Origin: Patescibacteria group bacterium
GTDB taxonomy: Bacteria > Patescibacteriota > Gracilibacteria > Peribacterales > Peribacteraceae
Direction: 5' to 3'
Assembly: GCA_023263945.1 (NCBI GenBank)
Contig: JALQTW010000003.1
Span: 1-64,000 of the forward strand
Length of the DNA stretch: 64,000 bases
Under the pieces are notes generated by a model, which made no database searches, was not told the origin of the DNA, and was given only the letters and a program-made list of their open reading frames with translations. Positions within the stretch are counted from its first letter, which is position 1. Each line of letters opens with the position of its first letter. A program made the translations under genes and the position numbers. Below are positions 59,671-64,000 of this stretch, one piece after another.

Positions 59671-60792
59671 ATGCTCGATGCCCTAGGCCTCTCTCTCTCC
59701 CTGGCTCTCACCCTTGTAGGCTACCCAGCGAAACCGGCGCCAGTGGTGACCGATCTCGCCCGGCAAACACAGAGTGTGATGGATGCATCGGAGGAATCCA
59801 CCACGATGCACATTGGTTCCACGGACCCCGCGCATCACATGATTGGGGTGTATATGAATGCACCACGCACAGGTGATACAGTTTTTTTAAAGTCGACGAT
59901 TGCAGACCTGAAAGACGCCGGTGGATCCGCGATTGCCTTTGATGTGAAAGGACCGTATGTCTATTTCGATACCAAGTCCCGTCTTGCGCTGGATATGGAA
60001 CTGAAAGAAGAACACTACAAACTTGCCGATGTGATGAAGATTCTGAAGGATGCCAACGTGTACGCCATAGCACGGTATGTGGCCATTAAAGATGAAGGAC
60101 TAACAGACAGAATTCCATACGTGCAGACGGAAGACGAAGAAGGAAATACGGTGGGAAAAGGATGGATTGATCCTATGGATCCCACCGCCCGCAAGTACAA
60201 CATGCAACTTCTCTGTGAAGTAGCCAAGAGCGGGGTGGATGAAATCAATTTAGATTACATTCGTTTCACAACGGCGGATGTGCATGGGCTCCGGATTCTC
60301 ACGGGGGATGAGAAGGCAGATAGGGTAGAAGATTTTTTGAAGGATGCTCGTACCACCGTGAAACGGTGTGGGAAGGATGTGAAGTTAGGTGCCAGTACGT
60401 ATGCCATCCTGGGTTGGGATTACGACATCAATAACGAAAACCTGGGTCAGGATGTGAAGAGATTTGCCCCTCTTCTGGATGTGATTTCTCCCATGGCCTA
60501 CCCAGATACGTTCTCTGCAAGTTTCTATAACGCAAAGACAGAAGAGAAGAGCCGTATGTACACGCTGGTGCATACAACGCTGACGGGCTATCAAGAATTC
60601 CTGGGTCCGCAGGCATGGAAATTACGCCCCTGGATTCAGGGATATCGAGCGGATGTACAGGCATTTCAGGATCAAATGGACGCCGTAGGGGATGCGGGTA
60701 TTTGCGGCTTCACCATTTGGAACGCCAACAGCAATTATGAGACGTTCTATGAGGCCCTGAAGACGTGGAAGAAGCCAGAAGGATGCACGTAA
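59671..60792 (+). CDS. DUF4015 glycoside-hydrolase-like TIM-barrel protein, exported
   Basis: 373 residues. Hydrophobic N-terminal signal (ALGLSLSLALTLVGYPA), then a TIM-barrel domain of the DUF4015 type. Visible blocks: GVYMNAPRTGDTVF (near 52), AIAFDVKGPYVYFD (near 82), YAIARYVAIKD (near 125), EINLDYIRF with candidate catalytic acids (near 190), VISPMAYPDTF (near 270) and CGFTIWNANSNY (near 345). Members are predicted polysaccharide hydrolases acting outside the cell. Start ATG 59671 is chosen because upstream codons are decaying short repeats; ATG 59575 is an alternative. Confidence 0.85.
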   Translation: MLDALGLSLSLALTLVGYPAKPAPVVTDLARQTQSVMDASEESTTMHIGSTDPAHHMIGVYMNAPRTGDTVFLKSTIADLKDAGGSAIAFDVKGPYVYFDTKSRLALDMELKEEHYKLADVMKILKDANVYAIARYVAIKDEGLTDRIPYVQTEDEEGNTVGKGWIDPMDPTARKYNMQLLCEVAKSGVDEINLDYIRFTTADVHGLRILTGDEKADRVEDFLKDARTTVKRCGKDVKLGASTYAILGWDYDINNENLGQDVKRFAPLLDVISPMAYPDTFSASFYNAKTEEKSRMYTLVHTTLTGYQEFLGPQAWKLRPWIQGYRADVQAFQDQMDAVGDAGICGFTIWNANSNYETFYEALKTWKKPEGCT

Positions 60793-60799
60793 GGGGAAA

Positions 60800-60827
60800 T
60801 TGACACGTCTGTCAGAGGATCTACAAT
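60800..60827 (+). promoter_or_regulatory. Promoter of the 60850 gene
   Basis: TTGACA (60800-60805), 16-nt spacer, TACAAT (60822-60827); leader of about 16 nt. Confidence 0.65.
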
Positions 60828-60849
60828 ACCTCCCCTTTCCTCATCCACT

Positions 60850-61239
60850 ATGACACAAGAAAAGCCTTGCTCTGAGGAGCGTTCTCACTTCCCTTCCGGA
60901 TTAACAGAGAGATCTGGCAGTCCGGAGCCGACGCAAGTATTAGATGATATTGAAAAAGCGTTGAGAGCTTTTGATTACGAAGGTGCTGTGAAGATTGCCG
61001 CAACACAAAACATGGGAATGAAAGCTCAGATACGAGCGATAGCAGATCTCCACAGGATAGAAGCGATCAACGCACATCGTGATGGCAATGAAGAAGTGAT
61101 GGCATTGGCAATAACACGTAGACGTTTGGCACTCGCTGCCATAGGACTTCCCTGCGAGGATGATCCTATTGCAGAATATCAGGAACGCTTACAAAAGAAT
61201 GGCCACTCACCATTGCCCTTGTACGAGGGGAAGAAATAG
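60850..61239 (+). CDS. Hypothetical helical protein, 129 aa
   Basis: Not recognised. A polar N-terminal 25 residues precede a helical domain (VLDDIEKALRAFDYEGAVKI, then AQIRAIADLHRIEAINAHRD) that resembles a short TPR-like helical hairpin. No signal peptide. A good promoter and the following non-coding gap show a single-gene unit. Function unknown. Confidence 0.6.
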   Translation: MTQEKPCSEERSHFPSGLTERSGSPEPTQVLDDIEKALRAFDYEGAVKIAATQNMGMKAQIRAIADLHRIEAINAHRDGNEEVMALAITRRRLALAAIGLPCEDDPIAEYQERLQKNGHSPLPLYEGKK

Positions 61240-61304
61240 AGATTCTTTGAAAGAAAAGAGGATCCCTCTATACTCTCGTTCCGATCCTTCTTTGATGTGC
61301 CGCC

Positions 61305-61390
61305 TTCGCTTCCGCCTACGCCCTTCGGGCTACGGACGGACAGGCAGTGGTACCCGCCCGAACGTACCGTTCGGTACGGGCGGGGAGCAC
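61305..61390. repeat. GC-rich palindromic repeat upstream of tRNA-Thr
   Basis: Two adjacent GC-rich hairpins in an otherwise AT-rich gap: GCCC/GGGC around TTC near 61320-61330, and CCCGCCCG (61353-61360) pairing with CGGGCGGG (61377-61384) around an inner GTACC/GGTAC stem. It has the look of a dispersed palindromic element, but only one copy is in the window. Confidence 0.55.
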
Positions 61391-61403
61391 CTTCAAATCA
61401 TCA

Positions 61404-61478
61404 GCCGCCTTAGCTCAGTGGTAGAGCAACGGTATCGTAAACCGTGGGTCCCGGGTTCGAATCCCGGAGGCGGCTCCA
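61404..61478 (+). tRNA. tRNA-Thr (anticodon CGT)
   Basis: 75 bases with encoded CCA. Acceptor GCCGCCT/AGGCGGC, anticodon stem ACGGT/ACCGT around loop ATCGTAA (anticodon CGT), T loop TTCGAAT. All stems pair. Confidence 0.96.
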
Positions 61479-61485
61479 TCTAAAA

Positions 61486-62661
61486 CTAATATCCATATAT
61501 GGCGATAGAGTCATCTGCCTGCTTTTTCACTAACCAGACCTGGGAAAACGCATTCTGAAGAATAGGCTGCCCGTCTTCATACGCCTGCCAACGTGTACCA
61601 TCGTAATTGCGCATATACACTTTTCCGTTCGATGCGAAGAAAGGACCATTGTAATCAACTGGGAAAAATTTGAATGCTTTACCAATCATCTTCAGATTCT
61701 TAAAAAGGTAAAAATCATTTTTTGTACCCTTTTTTAGAACACGGACTGCCGGCTGGCTGTTTTTAAAAATAATTGCACCTTCAAGATTCCCGACAGTTGA
61801 TGGAAAGAGATTTTTCTTATTTTGCGCTTTATAAAACGAAATAATAATTTTATTGGGATCTGTGTTATTGATGTAGGAAGCATGCCATACAACCCCATTA
61901 TCATCTTCAAAAATAGATGCTCCTATTCCTTTTCCTGTAAAGAACTTTCTCTTATCTTTATAAATACTGTACTTATCATCATTATAGGTAAAGTAATAAA
62001 CATCACCTTCTTTCGTAAGGAGAAAATTTGTTGGATTATCAATCTTTTGATCTGCTAATTTCTTTCCATCCCGATAGATGGCATATTTTTCAAAAGACTC
62101 TTCTGTAGCATAGGCAATATGTTCGCCATTTTTTCTTAGATAGAGAATGCGCACAACATTGTGTTTATAGAGAACGTCTCTCTTTTTTGTGGAAGGTTTG
62201 TAACCTTCAATAGAACTTCCATTAATATAATAGAAAACTCCTTTTTCATAAGCAGCATTTGTCACACCCATCTCTAAAACGGTGCTGTTGTTTACAAGCA
62301 ACGTATCATCCAAATAAAGAGAAGTGCAATTCGGTGTATAGACAAGATGCCCATCATCTGTCATCCAAAAAAAGTATGCCTGCTGCGAGCACTTACTACT
62401 CATTCCTGAGTAAACCTTTTCTCCATCTCTGTATATTGCTGTAGATTGTCCATTATCAAATAAAAATCCGTGGTGATCCCCCGTTGGGGTTGCGGTAAAT
62501 CCAACAAGATTCGCTGAAGGCTCTTTAATCTGTAAAGAGAAGAGTAATTCATTCACATCGAATGTAACAATCTGCGGATTTCTTGTTTCCCTTGCAAAAG
62601 TGGATACAGGGATAAGTGTCCACACAAGAAGAGAAGCAACTACAGTACGTTGAAAATTCAT
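61486..62661 (-). CDS. Exported beta-propeller-like repeat protein, 391 aa
   Basis: Signal peptide (VVASLLVWTLIPVSTFA, cleavage near 23). The rest consists of repeated beta blades marked by AIYRDGEKVYSG, LYLDDTLLVNN, AIYRDGKKLADQ and SIYKDKRKFFTG-type strands, spaced 40-50 residues apart. This suggests a six- or seven-bladed propeller of the TolB/WD-like type. No enzymatic motif. AT-rich. TACCCT (62674-62669) lies 7 nt before ATG 62661, so the frame from 62703 is trimmed. Function unknown; surface or envelope location is likely. Confidence 0.7.
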   Translation of the reverse strand: MNFQRTVVASLLVWTLIPVSTFARETRNPQIVTFDVNELLFSLQIKEPSANLVGFTATPTGDHHGFLFDNGQSTAIYRDGEKVYSGMSSKCSQQAYFFWMTDDGHLVYTPNCTSLYLDDTLLVNNSTVLEMGVTNAAYEKGVFYYINGSSIEGYKPSTKKRDVLYKHNVVRILYLRKNGEHIAYATEESFEKYAIYRDGKKLADQKIDNPTNFLLTKEGDVYYFTYNDDKYSIYKDKRKFFTGKGIGASIFEDDNGVVWHASYINNTDPNKIIISFYKAQNKKNLFPSTVGNLEGAIIFKNSQPAVRVLKKGTKNDFYLFKNLKMIGKAFKFFPVDYNGPFFASNGKVYMRNYDGTRWQAYEDGQPILQNAFSQVWLVKKQADDSIAIYGY

Positions 62662-62766
62662 GATGGATAGGGTATCACGTATATACGAATACCACATCAC
62701 CATCTCACACTTTCCGCCATCTCATCTCGATGGCTTCTTTCAGGGCTCCCTCTATTATTCCCCACC

Positions 62767-63852
62767 ATGCAACGAAGCACACTCCTCACCTTCTCCTGGC
62801 TCAATATTCTCTCAAAAGAGAGATACAACGCACTGTGCACGCACTTTGGGTCGCTCGATAAAGCACTGAGCGAACTTGATGAAGCAGTGCTGAAAGAACT
62901 GGGATGCAGGAATGATACGATTTTAAGAACGTTGAATCGCTTGGAAGAGTTTGATCCCGCTGCATATGAGAAAGAACTGACGAAACGAGGACTCGCTGTT
63001 TTGAGCCTTGAAGATGAACAGTACCCACGTGCTCTCAGGCACATTGGAGATCCTCCTGTTTTTCTGATGTACAGAGGTGATCTCTCGCTCACGGAACAAC
63101 CATGCCTTGCAATCGTCGGCACACGGGAAATGAGCTCTTATGGAAAACGCGTCACACAGACGATGGTGCCGGATGTTGTACGTGCAGGGATGATCACCGT
63201 GAGCGGGCTTGCGTATGGAATTGATCGTGAAGTCGCCGAAGAAACACTGCATGCGGAAGGAAAAACAATTGCGGTTCTTGGTCACGGGCTCGCCATGATT
63301 CACCCCAGACAACATGCACAACTTGCTGAAGACATTGTGGAGCAGGGGGGATTACTCCTCTCTGAATATGCCTTGGATGAACAACCAAACCAGTACACAT
63401 TTCCCGCTCGAAACAGAATTATTGCAGGGCTTTCTCTTGCGACGGTTGTGATTGAGGCAGGAAAGCAGAGTGGCTCCCTCATTACAGCAGATCTTGCGCT
63501 GGAATATGGCCGCGACGTGTTTGCTGTTCCGGGAGATATTTTTGATCCCACGTTCGAAGGTTCTCACGCACTCATTGCAGGAAGTCGCGCGAAATTGGTG
63601 ACTTCCGCACAGGATATTCTGCGGGAACTTGGAGTCGTTGCACCGGAAACACGAACAAAGGATCCCGATGCAGCGTTCGATTCCATGGAAGAAGAGCTGC
63701 TCTATCACGCACTCACAACCATGCCCCAGTCACCGGATGATTTGAGCACAAAGATCAAACTGGACGCTGCCATCATGAGTGCGACGCTCACAGTTTTGGA
63801 ACTGAAGGGTCTAGTGAAAAACGTGGGAGGAGGGAGGTGGGTAAAAAATTAG
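62767..63852 (+). CDS. dprA: DNA processing protein DprA
   Basis: Loads RecA on incoming single-stranded DNA during transformation. 361 residues: N-terminal helical (SAM-like) part, then the Rossmann core with AIVGTREMSSYGK (near 114), SGLAYGIDREVA (near 147), LGHGLAMIHPRQH (near 174), TFPARNRIIAGLS (near 213) and GSLITADLALEYGRDVFAVPG (near 236-256). A C-terminal winged helix (about 295-360) is present. TATTAT (62753-62758) lies 8 nt before ATG 62767. With pilT it points to DNA uptake ability. Confidence 0.95.
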   Translation: MQRSTLLTFSWLNILSKERYNALCTHFGSLDKALSELDEAVLKELGCRNDTILRTLNRLEEFDPAAYEKELTKRGLAVLSLEDEQYPRALRHIGDPPVFLMYRGDLSLTEQPCLAIVGTREMSSYGKRVTQTMVPDVVRAGMITVSGLAYGIDREVAEETLHAEGKTIAVLGHGLAMIHPRQHAQLAEDIVEQGGLLLSEYALDEQPNQYTFPARNRIIAGLSLATVVIEAGKQSGSLITADLALEYGRDVFAVPGDIFDPTFEGSHALIAGSRAKLVTSAQDILRELGVVAPETRTKDPDAAFDSMEEELLYHALTTMPQSPDDLSTKIKLDAAIMSATLTVLELKGLVKNVGGGRWVKN

Positions 63853-63940
63853 TTGATTGGTTGATTAGTTGATTGGTTCATGCGCCGAGTCAACGAGTCA
63901 ACGAAGCAACCAGTCAACAAATCAACCGTTCAACCTTTCT
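63853..63940. repeat. Degenerate GTTGATTG/GTCAACGA short repeats after dprA
   Basis: Units of the TTGATTGG type are followed by their approximate reverse complements (CAACGAGTC, CAACAAATC), so the stretch can fold back on itself. Non-coding; no gene seen. Confidence 0.55.
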
Positions 63941-63993
63941 ATCCTTTCCCTCCTCTTTTCTGTACTATATCTTCATTTCCTCCTCCCCTTCCT

Positions 63994-64000
63994 ATGGCTG
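63994..64000 (+). CDS. Possible start of the next gene (cut by window edge)
   Basis: ATG GCT G at the last seven bases, preceded by TACTAT about 25 nt upstream. In many bacteria topA follows dprA and begins M-A, but seven bases cannot show this. Confidence 0.25.

Overview
The window looks like a chromosomal stretch of a Patescibacteria (CPR) genome, most likely of the Peregrinibacteria/Peribacteria type. Pointers are an alanyl-tRNA synthetase cut short after its editing domain, an archaeal/eukaryal-type prolyl-tRNA synthetase, DUF5652 and DUF4015 proteins, a CQDGIDND-repeat surface protein, LEPR-motif giant proteins and short, mostly leaderless genes. TGA is used as a normal stop (several ATGA stop/start overlaps), so this is not a lineage with UGA recoded to glycine. 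The placement is inferred from gene content, not from a phylogeny.

Layout. 1-9 kb: an edge-truncated exported repeat protein (minus strand), alaS, a RAYT transposase framed by two REP-like hairpin pairs, glutamate dehydrogenase, and a two-gene membrane/GT-C operon. 9-17.9 kb: small proteins, an HTTM-DCC membrane oxidoreductase operon with a Trm11-like methyltransferase, a phospholipase D-type enzyme, a PAS kinase-like protein without a phospho-acceptor His, queA and a shortened mscS. 17.95-25.07 kb: an AT-rich island with one SF2 helicase and six genes built from about 24 copies of a ~74-residue winged-helix-like repeat. 25-33 kb: small housekeeping and exported proteins, a DCD-domain/nuclease-like protein, tRNA-Asn, proS and a RelA/SpoT-like HD hydrolase. 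33-41 kb: a 1870-residue LEPR surface protein ending in an M23-like peptidase, followed by a lipoprotein and a large unknown. 41-44 kb: an ABC-2 exporter operon. 44-49.7 kb: a SET-domain protein, a membrane histidine kinase, and a TrmB-like regulator fused to four tandem extracellular sensor modules. 50-57 kb: a second LEPR giant with a compact C-terminal toxin-like module, its probable immunity gene, then an orphan copy of the C-terminal half with its own immunity gene. 57-64 kb: HtpX, PilT, DUF4015, tRNA-Thr, a secreted repeat protein and dprA.

How it fits together. The backbone holds ordinary translation, tRNA-modification, pilus and DNA-uptake genes (pilT, dprA). Onto it are set AT-rich accessory modules that suit a surface-attached, competitive life: two giant exported proteins with interchangeable C-terminal effector ends and partner genes, a pair of membrane regulators sharing one extracellular sensor, and the helicase/winged-helix-repeat operon. 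That operon is the best candidate for an undescribed system.

Expression. At more than 20 genes a recognisable -10 box lies only 5-11 nt (mostly 6-8) before the start codon, so the transcripts should be leaderless. Genes inside operons, and two GC-rich orphans (9043-9258 and 26870-27451), use Shine-Dalgarno sequences instead. This spacing was also used to choose many of the starts given here.
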